From the NCBI GenBank assembly GCA_002391195.1, contig DGRZ01000002.1:1-46385 (forward strand): 46,385 bases of DNA. Reading direction: 5' to 3'. Source of the DNA: Fibrobacter sp. UBA4375 (GTDB lineage Bacteria; Fibrobacterota; Fibrobacteria; Fibrobacterales; Fibrobacteraceae). The position numbers and the translations under genes were made by a program. The notes beneath the pieces are model-generated. The model made no database searches. It had not been told where the DNA came from and saw only the letters and a list, made by a program, of their open reading frames with translations. How positions within the stretch are numbered: position 1 is the first letter of the stretch; each line of letters starts with the position of its first letter. Below are positions 22,674 to 30,756 of the stretch, piece by piece.

Positions 22674-22703
22674 ACCCGCAGACCCCTGCGGGTTTTTCTT
22701 TTT
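22674..22703 (+). terminator. Rho-independent terminator of the FISUMP gene
   Basis: ACCCGCAG / CTGCGGGT stem with a 4-nt loop followed by TTTTTCTTTTT. A smaller perfect stem, GCCGCA/TGCGGC (22644-22660), lies just upstream. Confidence 0.9.
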
Positions 22704-22734
22704 CCTCGAGCCTCAAAAACCCACATTCTACACT

Positions 22735-22843
22735 TCACATTCCACATTTCCCTAACCACTAATCACCAACCACTAATACCTACGACCTATCCCCTAAATC
22801 CTAGATCCTAGATCCTACCCCCTAACACCTAATAACTAAATTT
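22735..22843 (+). repeat. CCTA/CACT-word tract before the LpxH-like gene
   Basis: About 110 bp of short C/T/A words: CACATTCTACACTTCACATT, then CCTAACCACTAATCACC, CTAATACCTACGACCTA (identical to 1577-1593) and repeated CCTAGATCCTAGATCCTA. It ends within about 7 bp of the ATG; no Shine-Dalgarno is visible. Confidence 0.85.
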
Positions 22844-22849
22844 CCACCT

Positions 22850-23575
22850 ATGGAAAAGTCCGCATACTTTCTCGGAGATGCGCACCTGGGGGTAGAACCT
22901 CCTGGGGCAGTCCCGTATAGAGAAAAGCTTTTGATCGAACTCTTGCGCTCTTGGAAAGGTGCGGCTAGCCACGTGGTTATCCTGGGCGACCTGTTTGAAT
23001 TCTGGTACGAATACCGTTACTATGTGAACAAGGAACATTTTCACCTGTTCCGGGCCCTTACGGAACTGGTGGAGTCCGGTGTCCAGGTGCACCTGCTGCG
23101 AGGAAACCACGACTTTGCCTATGGCGATTTCTTCCCGAAAAATCTCGGTGTCCAGGTTTCTTCAAATTTAAAGCTGGATATTCAGGGGAAAATGATTTTC
23201 TTTACCCATGGTGATGGGGTGGCCCGTTCGGACTGGAGCTATCGAGTCTTTCGAAAAATATTGAACAATCCGCTTAACCAATGGCTGTTCAGACAAATTC
23301 ACCCGGATTGGGGGATGGGGCTTGCCCGTCTCGTTGGTCGCCGAAGCCGCAAATTCGGTGTCGACCGCGAAATCAAGTTGGATGAATACTTGACCTGGGC
23401 AGAGCGTGCCATAGGGAAAAACAATTGCCAGATATGCATCCACGGGCACCACCATATTCCGGGCATCTGGTCGGTCAAGAACGGCTTGGTGGCGTCCCCA
23501 GGCGAGTGGATAAAAAAACTCACCTACCTTAAGTTTGAGGCAGGTGAGTTCTCTATTGAAGAATTCAAGAAATAA
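22850..23575 (+). CDS. LpxH-like metallophosphoesterase
   Basis: 241 residues. The five metal-binding blocks of the LpxH group are in order: GDAHLG (residues 9-14), GDLFEFW (45-51), RGNHDFAYG (about 83-91), THGDGVARSDWSYRVFR (about 118-134) and IHGHHHIPG (about 195-203). LpxH cleaves UDP-2,3-diacylglucosamine to lipid X in lipid A synthesis, at the inner face of the cytoplasmic membrane. The FxFxW spacing and the DWSYRVFRKILNNPLNQWLFRQIHPD helical lid support LpxH over a generic phosphoesterase. The gene is flanked by a FISUMP gene and unrelated genes, not other lpx genes. It starts just after a CCTA-word tract. Confidence 0.85.
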   Translation: MEKSAYFLGDAHLGVEPPGAVPYREKLLIELLRSWKGAASHVVILGDLFEFWYEYRYYVNKEHFHLFRALTELVESGVQVHLLRGNHDFAYGDFFPKNLGVQVSSNLKLDIQGKMIFFTHGDGVARSDWSYRVFRKILNNPLNQWLFRQIHPDWGMGLARLVGRRSRKFGVDREIKLDEYLTWAERAIGKNNCQICIHGHHHIPGIWSVKNGLVASPGEWIKKLTYLKFEAGEFSIEEFKK

Positions 23576-23577
23576 CG

Positions 23578-24027
23578 CTATTTCATGTTACTCGCGTTGT
23601 CCGCACGTGTTTCTGAAGATTTCATCATCTTCTTGCTGGAGTTTTCACCCCAGATGGCGGCCACAAGGTCTGTGCTTGCGAACTTGTCCCAATAAACGTC
23701 AACCCAGCACCAGTGATGAACGGTGTCTCCGCGATCTACAACAATTCCTTTTTCGTTCACCCAATTTTTGCGAACAGAAAAGGTCATGTCTTCTCCCTTG
23801 GATTCCATGCCGAATTCATTCTTGACGGTGGCGGCTTCTAATGTCCACTCTTTTCCGTCGGTACGCTTGTAAAGGAACACGTTGAACACAATCAACACGG
23901 CCGTGAAGATGATGGTCCACTTGTAATTCTTCTTGGTCAGAAGAAAGATAACCAGCGCCAGGAGCAAAACGCTCACCGCGGCGAAGTTGTAGTGAATCGT
24001 GTAGAACGCCTTGAGTACGTCAATCAT
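23578..24027 (-). CDS. Hypothetical membrane protein
   Basis: 149 residues. Two hydrophobic helices at about residues 15-31 (FAAVSVLLLALVIFLL) and 38-53 (WTIIFTAVLIVFNVFLY), separated by a short KKNYK turn. A soluble domain follows with a Trp/His-rich core (TVHHWCWVDVYWDKFASTDLVAAIWGEN). The soluble part faces one side only; a positive-inside rule reading puts it outside the cytoplasm or in it with equal plausibility. It lies 2 bp downstream of the 225-residue gene and is presumably co-transcribed. Convergent with the LpxH-like gene. No family recognised. Confidence 0.6.
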   Translation of the reverse strand: MIDVLKAFYTIHYNFAAVSVLLLALVIFLLTKKNYKWTIIFTAVLIVFNVFLYKRTDGKEWTLEAATVKNEFGMESKGEDMTFSVRKNWVNEKGIVVDRGDTVHHWCWVDVYWDKFASTDLVAAIWGENSSKKMMKSSETRADNASNMK

Positions 24028-24029
24028 TT

Positions 24030-24707
24030 TTAGCCTTTCTTAGCCTTTTGCGCCGCGATAAGCGGGGCAACACTGAAGGTGAGTGTTTTGCCGTTCACCT
24101 TGCAGTCCGTGCGGTAGCTCTTGGTAGGAAGCGCAATCCCGTGAGAAGAAAGCGTGCCCATGAAAGAGGCGTTGGCATGGCTTGCAATGGTGCGGACGTT
24201 GATGAAGCCTTTCTTGCCGAAAGATAGCTTAAAGACCTTCTTGTTGGCATCGTATTCCGCAATCATGGTATCGTTCTTGGCCGTTTCCATGGCGGTGCTG
24301 GTGCGCTTGTCAAAGATGATGGTTCCGCGGGAATCGATGGAGAGCATGGGGAGACCGGCGGAGTTACGGCAGGCGATGGGCTCCCAGTCGCCTTTCTTCT
24401 TGGCGGGGGTCTTTCCGGTAAATACGATGCGGGAGCCTTCCTTGACGACTGTGTAAGCGCCAGTGGCAATCTGGAATCCGACGGCATTCAGGGCGCCCTT
24501 GAAATACAGCAGGTAGCCGCTTCCGTTGGGCATAAAACGGTAAGACGTGGGTTTGAGGGTCTTGGAGGGGGTTACTGCAATGCGCTTGCCGATCTTGTCC
24601 ACTTCCAGGTCTGCATAGGGCGTCTTGTCCAATTTCAGTTCTTTGACGATTTCACCGCTGAAGCGGACAAAACCGCGAATATCCATCTTGATTACAAAGT
24701 TATCCAT
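24030..24707 (-). CDS. Hypothetical cytoplasmic protein
   Basis: 225 residues, no signal peptide or membrane segment. It opens MDNFVIKMDIRGFVRFSGEIVKELKL and is rich in beta-strand patterns with Lys and Gly turns (TPSKTLKPTSYRFMPNGSGYLLYFKG, KKKGDWEPIACRNSAGLPMLSIDSRG). The upper half may be an AbrB/PilZ-like small barrel, but no motif is clear. AGAGGTG lies about 9 nt before the ATG. It heads a two-gene transcript with the membrane protein gene. The 150-bp gap upstream contains nothing I can identify. Confidence 0.6.
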   Translation of the reverse strand: MDNFVIKMDIRGFVRFSGEIVKELKLDKTPYADLEVDKIGKRIAVTPSKTLKPTSYRFMPNGSGYLLYFKGALNAVGFQIATGAYTVVKEGSRIVFTGKTPAKKKGDWEPIACRNSAGLPMLSIDSRGTIIFDKRTSTAMETAKNDTMIAEYDANKKVFKLSFGKKGFINVRTIASHANASFMGTLSSHGIALPTKSYRTDCKVNGKTLTFSVAPLIAAQKAKKG

Positions 24708-24857
24708 TTTTATTTACACCTCTTTTTTTGTTGTTCCCCAGCATCCAACAAGTTAAAAATGTTGGTGGGTTCCGTCAAGAAACATAGTAAAAAATTGGGA
24801 TTAGAGGGCGTTTTTTGGAGATATGATGCCAACCTTGTATACAAAAATCAGTAGGAA

Positions 24858-25661
24858 TTAGTCTGAAATTGGACTTTGGACGATTTCTGTCAATGAGGCT
24901 CTAAACGAGCCGCCATCTCGTTTCCAGACGGTTGCCCCCTGAAATTTCTGGGTGAAAATGTGACCGCGGTCACTAAATTGGCTTCTGTCCAATAATATTC
25001 CAATTTGGTCTATAGATAGGCCGTTTTTGCCAGTGTTTATGGCGTCTCCCGCCCGAACGAGGAACTTCGGGTAGAGAAATCCGTACTTGTATACAAGGGC
25101 ATCGGCGATGCTTTCTACGGGGTCAATCAAGATGAGCCTTGTCTCTCTATTGCTGTTGTTAAATGCAAGGATGGCGCCTGTTCCGCGCCCGGCGATGAAT
25201 TTCGGTGCTTTTCCGTTTACCTGGGTGGCACATTCCAGGATTTCTTTAGAATCAGGCGAAAAAGTCTTTTCTGACGGCGTTCCCTTGTTGTTGCCGGAAC
25301 CGCGGTAGTTGAAGGTGACCGGCGTGACTCCCGGAAGGCTGTCCAGTTCGGCCAGGAACTGGGCGGCGTCCTCGTCGGCGTCGGGGTAGTAGAGAAGTGT
25401 CGGGGTTCCTGCTTCACCCATCTTCCAGCCTTCGAGAACGGTTCCGTCTTGCAGGGTGCAGCTGATGCCTTGGGCGTGGCCTTCGATGGCTGCCCGGGCT
25501 TCTTTGTGAGGTATGGCCCTGGGGTAGGCGTTTCGCCGTTCTGTCAGGGCGAGGTAGAACACCATGCTCACGTAGATGACGGCAAGGATTCCTGCGAGGC
25601 GTAGAATTTTGAAGACGAAGCTCTTGATAACCTTCATGGAGCCAATTTTAGAAAAATCCAT
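24858..25661 (-). CDS. Membrane-anchored alpha/beta-hydrolase-like protein with glycine at the nucleophile place
   Basis: 267 residues (alternative start Met9). One membrane helix at about residues 17-40 (FVFKILRLAGILAVIYVSMVFYLAL) and a hydrolase-type domain outside it. The domain has TLLYYPDADEDAAQFLAELDSL, FNYRGSGNNKGTPSE (the oxyanion-loop region) and the elbow FIAGRGTGAILAF near residue 155. In active enzymes the elbow is G-x-S-x-G; here it is G-R-G-T-G, so the Ser is replaced by Gly. The acid and His residues are not clear (GHIFTQKFQGATVWKRDGGSFR near the end). This is the second such protein in the window. It may bind a ligand rather than hydrolyse it. A terminator-like hairpin sits in its leader. 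Confidence 0.65.
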   Translation of the reverse strand: MDFSKIGSMKVIKSFVFKILRLAGILAVIYVSMVFYLALTERRNAYPRAIPHKEARAAIEGHAQGISCTLQDGTVLEGWKMGEAGTPTLLYYPDADEDAAQFLAELDSLPGVTPVTFNYRGSGNNKGTPSEKTFSPDSKEILECATQVNGKAPKFIAGRGTGAILAFNNSNRETRLILIDPVESIADALVYKYGFLYPKFLVRAGDAINTGKNGLSIDQIGILLDRSQFSDRGHIFTQKFQGATVWKRDGGSFRASLTEIVQSPISD

Positions 25662-25666
25662 AGGGT

Positions 25667-25701
25667 AAAAAAAGAACCCTCGGTGATTTGTTCACCGGGG
25701 G
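25667..25701 (-). terminator. Terminator-like hairpin in the leader of the hydrolase-like gene
   Basis: CCCCCGGTGA / TCACCGAGGG stem on the minus strand followed by TTCTTTTTTT, ending 6 nt before the ATG of the hydrolase-like gene and reading toward it. Placed here it would stop transcription just before the gene, as attenuators do. Confidence 0.6.
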
Positions 25702-25717
25702 TCTAGGGATGGGATTG

Positions 25718-25846
25718 GGTGTTCCCTAAATATAAACAAAAAATTTGCCGGTGTGGTATACCTTTTGAACTAAAAGTGTTCTCAAAGTGTTCTTTTTTAA
25801 TAAAAATCGGCGAAAATGATAATTTTTTCTTAAAATAAGTGTTCCC
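25718..25846. promoter_or_regulatory. AAAGTGTTC direct repeats upstream of a TIGR02147 gene
   Basis: Two adjacent 11-bp copies, AAAGTGTTCTC (25773-25783) and AAAGTGTTCTT (25784-25794), plus AAGTGTTCCC (25837-25846) and GGTGTTCCC (25718-25726). They lie in the AT-rich gap before the TIGR02147 gene and could be operator half-sites for it or another regulator. Confidence 0.5.
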
Positions 25847-25874
25847 AAGAAAATAAAAAATTAAATTTAAACCG

Positions 25875-26714
25875 ATGAATATCTTTGCGTACTACAATTA
25901 CCGCAAGTATTTGCAGGATTATTACGAATACCGCAAGTCTTTACAGCGGTACTTCTCCTACAGGTCCTTCGCCCAGAAGGCGGGTTATTCCTCGTCGGGC
26001 TATTATCTGGACCTGGTCCGTGGCCGCAAGTCCCTTACGCCCCAGATGGTGCCGAAGTTTATAGCGGCACTAGGTCTGAACGAAAAAGAAGGCCGTTATT
26101 TTAAGCTGATGGTGGACTTTACCCACGCTCAGTCGGTGGAGTCCAAGCAGCAGATTTTTGACCAGATGTCTTCGCTTTTGCCCAAGGCGGTAAAGGCCCT
26201 GACCAAGAACCAGCAGGAATATTACGCCAAGTGGTACCACGTGGCGGTTCGCGAGGCCCTTTCGGTCTTGAACATCAATGAAGGGAATCTTCAGGAGCTG
26301 GCCTGGTTCCTGAATCCGAAAATTTCAGTGCCCCAGGCGAAACAGTCCTTGCAGTTGCTGCTGGATTTGGGCCTTATCGAAAAGGTGGACGGCTTTTACC
26401 GTTCCGTGAACAAGACGGTGACCAGCGGCAATGAAATATCGCCCCTGTTCGTTCACCAGTTCCAGAAGCAGATGATTGACCTGGGCAAAGAAGCCCTGGA
26501 CCGCTACACTACGGCCCGTCGCAACGTTTCGACGACCACCATGAGCGTTTCTGCCGCCGGACTTGAACGGATTATCCGAAAAATTGATATGTTTCAGAAA
26601 GAAATTCTGGATATTGTTACATCGGATAGCGGTGAAACCATGTTGTGCGAACTGAACGTGCAGTTCTTCCCCATCAGTAAGGAGAAGGTGGACCTGCCGG
26701 AGGAGGAAAAATGA
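25875..26714 (+). CDS. TIGR02147/DUF4423 family protein, putative HTH regulator
   Basis: 279 residues, aligned with the paralog at 8787-9641 over the full length: YYNYRKYLQDYYEYRK, a helix-turn-helix-like stretch FAQKAGYSSSGYYLDLVRGRKSL with PQMVPKFIAALGL, a winged segment where LLDLGLIEKVDGFYRS would turn, and the closing CELNVQFFPIS. The DUF4423 C-terminus is about 100 residues. It precedes a lipoprotein gene and overlaps it by 4 bp (stop TGA within ATGA), the same arrangement as the other copy, so co-expression is certain. Direct repeats in the upstream gap may be its operator. A role as regulator of its own operon is inferred from the arrangement only. No Shine-Dalgarno is visible. Confidence 0.82.
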   Translation: MNIFAYYNYRKYLQDYYEYRKSLQRYFSYRSFAQKAGYSSSGYYLDLVRGRKSLTPQMVPKFIAALGLNEKEGRYFKLMVDFTHAQSVESKQQIFDQMSSLLPKAVKALTKNQQEYYAKWYHVAVREALSVLNINEGNLQELAWFLNPKISVPQAKQSLQLLLDLGLIEKVDGFYRSVNKTVTSGNEISPLFVHQFQKQMIDLGKEALDRYTTARRNVSTTTMSVSAAGLERIIRKIDMFQKEILDIVTSDSGETMLCELNVQFFPISKEKVDLPEEEK

Positions 26715-28144
26715 GGTTAGCGACTAGTCTAGCAGCATTGCTTTCCGCCTTTGGTTTTTGGGCGTGCAGCAACAACGATTCCGTGGCAGGAACTGCCACC
26801 CAGACCGAGAATACCGTTGCCAGCCTGGATACCTTGAAGGGTGTGGTCTACCATAAGAACGGAATCAAGGCCAAGGGCGCCGTTGTTCGTATGGTCTTGT
26901 CGTCTAAGTGGGAAGATGCCGGTTGGTCCGATTTCCGCGAGACGGAAACAGATGCACAAGGGCGTTTCTCGTTTGCGAACGTGCCTGCGGATACTTTCCA
27001 GCTGGCGGTCATCGACTCCGCTTCTAGCGAAATCCTTTATCTGCCGGAGGCTTCTGCAGAGGATGATTCTCTTGTTCTTGAGGCTGCCGCCAAGGTGAAG
27101 GGCTTCTTGACGCTTGGTGATTCGGCTCTGGCCCCAGTGTCTGTAGGGTCTCACTTCAAAGTCTATGTTTCGGGCATCCCGTTCTTTGAATCGGTTTTTG
27201 CGCCTGGAACCTTTGAATTGCTGGTCCCGGAAGGTTCTTGGACCTTCGGCTTCTGCCCTGGTGACCCGATGGTCATCGAAAAGCTGCAAGAATCTGGAAT
27301 CGCCGATTCCGTGATTTTCCGCAGTTGGAAAATGTCCAAAGCCTTAAAGTCCGGCGAATCCTTGGCTCTTGATACCCTGGTTTGGGGAGCAAACAAGAAA
27401 GCGGGTTCTGCCGAAAAAGACGACCCTAAGGAGGACGTTGACCAGAAGGATACCACGGCTAAAACGGATACCACAGAAGCTCCGGCTGTTCCCAAGGCCT
27501 GGATTACGGGCCAGGTGGACTGCTCGAACCTGGATCGATGCGACAGTGTCGAAGTCATGGTCATTACGGACCTGTTCGGTTTCGGCTTTGCAAACGGCCT
27601 GACTCTGGAATACGAAATTCAAGCCCGGACCGACACTCTAGGTCGGTGGTGGCTGCCCGCTCCCGAAGAGGTTCCTTACGACTCCTTCCGTGTGGAATAC
27701 CGCCAGAGGTCGGGGGAGACCGTGACCAACGTGGGCCTTTCCCGCTACGTGAAAAAGTCTGAACTGGAAGCTGCCAAGGATACCCTGTCTATCGGTAAGG
27801 CCTCCTTGGACAAGTATTCCTGGATTTCGGTGGGCGTTAGGCTCGTGGTGGACCAGCAGGACAATCAGCAAAGCGAGAATTGCTTTATGAACAGTGTGGT
27901 CCTGGGCATAGAGGGAACCTCCCATTTTGTCCGCACGGTAACCTGCAACATGTACGTGCTGACTTATCTGCCCAGCGGAATGCAAAAATTGATATTCTAC
28001 TCCGGGGATCCGGTGGTGGTTTCTGCCCTCCAGGAGGCGGGGACTCCCCAGTACAGCTATGTGAGTACGGTTGACCAGAACCTGACGGCGGGTAACGGAA
28101 TTAAGGAACTTTGGCTTACTTATACCCCTCCCACGGTAAAATAG
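26711..28144 (+). CDS. Lipoprotein with carboxypeptidase-regulatory-like domain
   Basis: 477 residues. Lipoprotein signal (MRLATSLAALLSAFGFWAC; Cys about residue 19). The mature part begins with a domain of the carboxypeptidase-regulatory (beta-sandwich) type, LKGVVYHKNGIKAKGAVVRM...TDAQGRFSFANVPADTFQLAV, followed by a second similar module (about 110-240) and a Lys/Asp/Thr-rich linker (about 235-260). The C-terminus has two more related segments, with paired Cys (QVDCSNLDRCD) and AWITGQV...TDTLGRWWLPAPEE. Such modules often decorate outer-membrane or secreted proteins. GGAGGAGGAA precedes the ATG within the TIGR02147 gene. A tRNA-Gln gene follows 54 bp downstream. No enzymatic motif. Confidence 0.78.
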   Translation: MRLATSLAALLSAFGFWACSNNDSVAGTATQTENTVASLDTLKGVVYHKNGIKAKGAVVRMVLSSKWEDAGWSDFRETETDAQGRFSFANVPADTFQLAVIDSASSEILYLPEASAEDDSLVLEAAAKVKGFLTLGDSALAPVSVGSHFKVYVSGIPFFESVFAPGTFELLVPEGSWTFGFCPGDPMVIEKLQESGIADSVIFRSWKMSKALKSGESLALDTLVWGANKKAGSAEKDDPKEDVDQKDTTAKTDTTEAPAVPKAWITGQVDCSNLDRCDSVEVMVITDLFGFGFANGLTLEYEIQARTDTLGRWWLPAPEEVPYDSFRVEYRQRSGETVTNVGLSRYVKKSELEAAKDTLSIGKASLDKYSWISVGVRLVVDQQDNQQSENCFMNSVVLGIEGTSHFVRTVTCNMYVLTYLPSGMQKLIFYSGDPVVVSALQEAGTPQYSYVSTVDQNLTAGNGIKELWLTYTPPTVK

Positions 28145-28197
28145 TTCAAAATACCCCTTGCCGAAGTGACTTTTTTTTCTAACTTTGGTGAGCACTT

Positions 28198-28268
28198 TGA
28201 GCTATGGTGTAATGGTAGCACAACAGATTCTGACTCTGTTTGTCTAGGTTCGAATCCTGGTAGCTCAA
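28198..28268 (+). tRNA. tRNA-Gln (CTG anticodon)
   Basis: A 71-nt cloverleaf with acceptor stem TGAGCTA/TAGCTCA, D-arm with AATGG, anticodon stem ACAGA/TCTGT with loop TTCTGAC (anticodon CTG) and T-arm GGTTCGAATCC. CCA is not encoded. A terminator lies 6 nt further on. Confidence 0.95.
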
Positions 28269-28274
28269 CGAAAG

Positions 28275-28298
28275 TCCCGCTCTACGGCGGGATTTTTT
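28275..28298 (+). terminator. Rho-independent terminator after tRNA-Gln
   Basis: TCCCGC / GCGGGA stem with a 6-nt loop, then TTTTTTATTTTT. Confidence 0.9.
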
Positions 28299-28333
28299 AT
28301 TTTTCTTCTAACCTCTAGATTCTATTCTCTATT

Positions 28334-29110
28334 ATGGAATTTTTCGACTATTACGAACAACTGTTCGGTGACCGGTGGCCGGTCCTGCTGGAATCCCTCA
28401 AGGGGGAGTCCTGTTTCGAAACGTTGCAGTTCGGAGAAGGCCTCGAACCGTATTACTTGGACAAGGCCTCTGTCTTTGCCGCAAAGGCCCTAGGGGTGGA
28501 GCCTGGAATGGATGTTCTGGACATGTGTGCCGCCCCCGGCGGAAAATCCCTGATAATCGCCTCTATGCTTCAAGGACAGGGTTCCTTGCAGTGTAACGAT
28601 CGCTCGCCAGACAGACGGGAACGCCTTAAGCATGTTTTGGAAAACTCTTTGCCCAAGGACTGGCGAAGCATTATCAGTGTTTCGGGTTACGACGGTGTCA
28701 AATTCGGCCTTCACAAGAAGGAATCTTTTGACCGGATTCTGCTGGACGCCCCTTGTTCTTCGGACCGGCATGTGCTGAATGCTCCTGCCCACCTGGAAGT
28801 CTGGTCCGCAAAGCGGATCAAGCGACTTTCGGTGGAACAGGGCTCCCTCTTGGCCTCGGCCATAGATGCGTTACGCCCGGGAGGAACTCTTGTTTACGGC
28901 ACATGTGCTTTGTCGCCCCTGGAAAATGATGGTGTGGTGGCGAGAATCCTGAAAAAACGCCCCGAGGCTTGCGCTGTTGAAATCTCGGATATTCCGGAAG
29001 GAGCGGACCGCACTGAGTTCGGGGTCCACATTTTGCCCGACAGGACAAACGGGTCTGGGCCTATTTATTGTGCAAAAATCCAAAAAAAGCCCCGACCAAC
29101 AGGTCTTTAA
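28334..29110 (+). CDS. NSUN-type RNA m5C methyltransferase (RsmB/RsmF-like)
   Basis: 258 residues. The catalytic domain is complete: SAM motif VLDMCAAPGGKS (about residues 57-68), motif IV LLDAPCSSD (about 135-143) with the first cysteine, and motif VI YGTCALSPLEND (about 188-199) with the nucleophile cysteine in TCALSPLEN. These enzymes make m5C in rRNA or tRNA. It is short, with no N-terminal NusB-type domain or C-terminal RNA-binding domain of RsmF, so the target is uncertain; NSUN4-like single-domain enzymes are the closest comparison. It starts directly after C/T-rich words (CTAACCTCTAGATTCTATTC); no Shine-Dalgarno. The gene downstream starts 18 bp away. Confidence 0.85.
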   Translation: MEFFDYYEQLFGDRWPVLLESLKGESCFETLQFGEGLEPYYLDKASVFAAKALGVEPGMDVLDMCAAPGGKSLIIASMLQGQGSLQCNDRSPDRRERLKHVLENSLPKDWRSIISVSGYDGVKFGLHKKESFDRILLDAPCSSDRHVLNAPAHLEVWSAKRIKRLSVEQGSLLASAIDALRPGGTLVYGTCALSPLENDGVVARILKKRPEACAVEISDIPEGADRTEFGVHILPDRTNGSGPIYCAKIQKKPRPTGL

Positions 29111-29127
29111 TAATATATCTTTGAAGT

Positions 29128-30756
29128 ATGTGGAATCGTATTTGCGTGCTCTTTTTGGCCTTTGTGACGGCTTTGCCCGCCTTGGCCGACGAAGACGATT
29201 GGGATAATGTTCCTGAATCGGCTGCTCCTGCGGCCGAGTCTACCCCTGTTGCAGAAACTCCTGCACAAGCTTCGGAACCTGCAGCCCCGGCGGCAGAGCC
29301 TGCTCCGGTGGCAAAACCAGCCGAAAAGCCTGCCGATCCCTTTGCAAAGCTTGATAGTGCGAAAGCCCCTGTCGATACCGTCGCCAAGCCTGCTGTAGGC
29401 CGCGAAGTCCCTGTCCGTTACTGGATTATGGGCGATTCTGTGGAACAAGAGGCCATCTTTGTAAAGATTGAAAGAGACACTGTCTATCTGAAACGCCCCA
29501 ACGCAGACGAACAGAAAAATTTGGAAAAATTGCAAGAGGCGACTATTGCTGCCATGGAAGAAAGCAATGGCCAGCACCAGGACGACGAAGAGGACGATGA
29601 AGCCGATTCCGTAGCGACGGCTGCTCCGGCCGCTCCTGTGGCCGTGGCCGACACCACTCCGGCAGAACAACCTCAGGAACAGCCCCAAGAAGAGGTGGAC
29701 GACGGCGCCGACGACGACTTCGAGACCGCCCTCCAGAAAGAAGACACCCGCATGAAGCTAGAAGAAATTGCCCGTGTCGAAGAGGAAATCCGCCAGCAAG
29801 AGATTCAGGACAGTATCGCCGCCGATTCCGCTAACCCCTTCATCAAGATTTACCGTTTGGACCTGCGTCGTCTCTACAACATGGAAGACGACGAGATGAT
29901 CGACCTTGGCCTTTCTAATTATGTGGTTCCCGAATATGTGGATGACGAAGAAGAAATGGAACTCTATCCGCCGGGAAGCGCAAACCTCTTTGTCACATCG
30001 GTCCCTGCGGCTTGTTCCCTTTTCGTGAACGGCATTCCTATCAAGCAGGTGGCGCCGGATACCATCAAGCGCATTGCGCCGGGCAAGTACACCATTTCGG
30101 TGATGCAGGTACTGAAAGGCGTGGAATGGTGGGGTACCGCCGTGGTCCGTATCAATTCCGACAGCCTGAACCGCATAGAGATTCCGGTAGAACGACCCTC
30201 TACCAGGTTGACCCTGAATACCGACCCCGAAGCGGTAGAAGTGTTCATCAACGAGGTGCCTACGGTGAACATTATGCCCCACTACATGACAGATGTGGTG
30301 GTTGACGGAATTCGCCCCCAGGCAAAGACAAGCCTTTACTTTAGAAAGGTAGGCTACCGAGATACCACCATTGTCACCGAAATCAAGGCGTTCATGCCGA
30401 ACCTGATTAACGTGGAAATGGAACCCATTCTGGACGATCTTGCCTTAATCGAAGAGCAGAACGCCTTTAACGATGAACGCAGCAAGCGTCGCATTGGTCG
30501 CGGGCTCTTGTGGAGCTCCATCGTTCCCATTATCGCTGGCGGTGTCATGTGGTACTTGGCCGAAAAGGACTGGAGTGACGCTGCCGACAAAAAGAAGGCC
30601 TACGGAATGTCAGCTTTTGAAAGTCCCGATACCCAGAAAATGGTGAAGGACAACCACGACCTGAACAAGAAAGGCGATACCAAGGCCGGTATAGGCATTG
30701 GACTTGGGGTTGTGGGAGTCGGCCTATTGGTTGCAGGCTTTGTTCTTGCGTTCTAA
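29128..30756 (+). CDS. PEGA-domain membrane protein with Ala/Pro-rich N-terminus
   Basis: 542 residues. A signal peptide (VLFLAFVTALPALAD) is followed by an Ala/Pro/Glu-rich low-complexity region (about 25-90), then acidic and coiled-coil-like stretches (about 140-240). Two PEGA-type beta-sandwich domains lie at about 280-350 (ANLFVTSVPAACSLFVNG) and 354-425 (TRLTLNTDPEAVEVFINE). The C-terminus has two hydrophobic helices (about 457-477 and 520-541) separated by a charged loop, so the PEGA modules are exported and anchored. PEGA domains are found in bacterial surface and envelope proteins; their ligands are poorly known. The following gene starts inside its last codons, so they are translationally coupled. 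Confidence 0.78.
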   Translation: MWNRICVLFLAFVTALPALADEDDWDNVPESAAPAAESTPVAETPAQASEPAAPAAEPAPVAKPAEKPADPFAKLDSAKAPVDTVAKPAVGREVPVRYWIMGDSVEQEAIFVKIERDTVYLKRPNADEQKNLEKLQEATIAAMEESNGQHQDDEEDDEADSVATAAPAAPVAVADTTPAEQPQEQPQEEVDDGADDDFETALQKEDTRMKLEEIARVEEEIRQQEIQDSIAADSANPFIKIYRLDLRRLYNMEDDEMIDLGLSNYVVPEYVDDEEEMELYPPGSANLFVTSVPAACSLFVNGIPIKQVAPDTIKRIAPGKYTISVMQVLKGVEWWGTAVVRINSDSLNRIEIPVERPSTRLTLNTDPEAVEVFINEVPTVNIMPHYMTDVVVDGIRPQAKTSLYFRKVGYRDTTIVTEIKAFMPNLINVEMEPILDDLALIEEQNAFNDERSKRRIGRGLLWSSIVPIIAGGVMWYLAEKDWSDAADKKKAYGMSAFESPDTQKMVKDNHDLNKKGDTKAGIGIGLGVVGVGLLVAGFVLAF

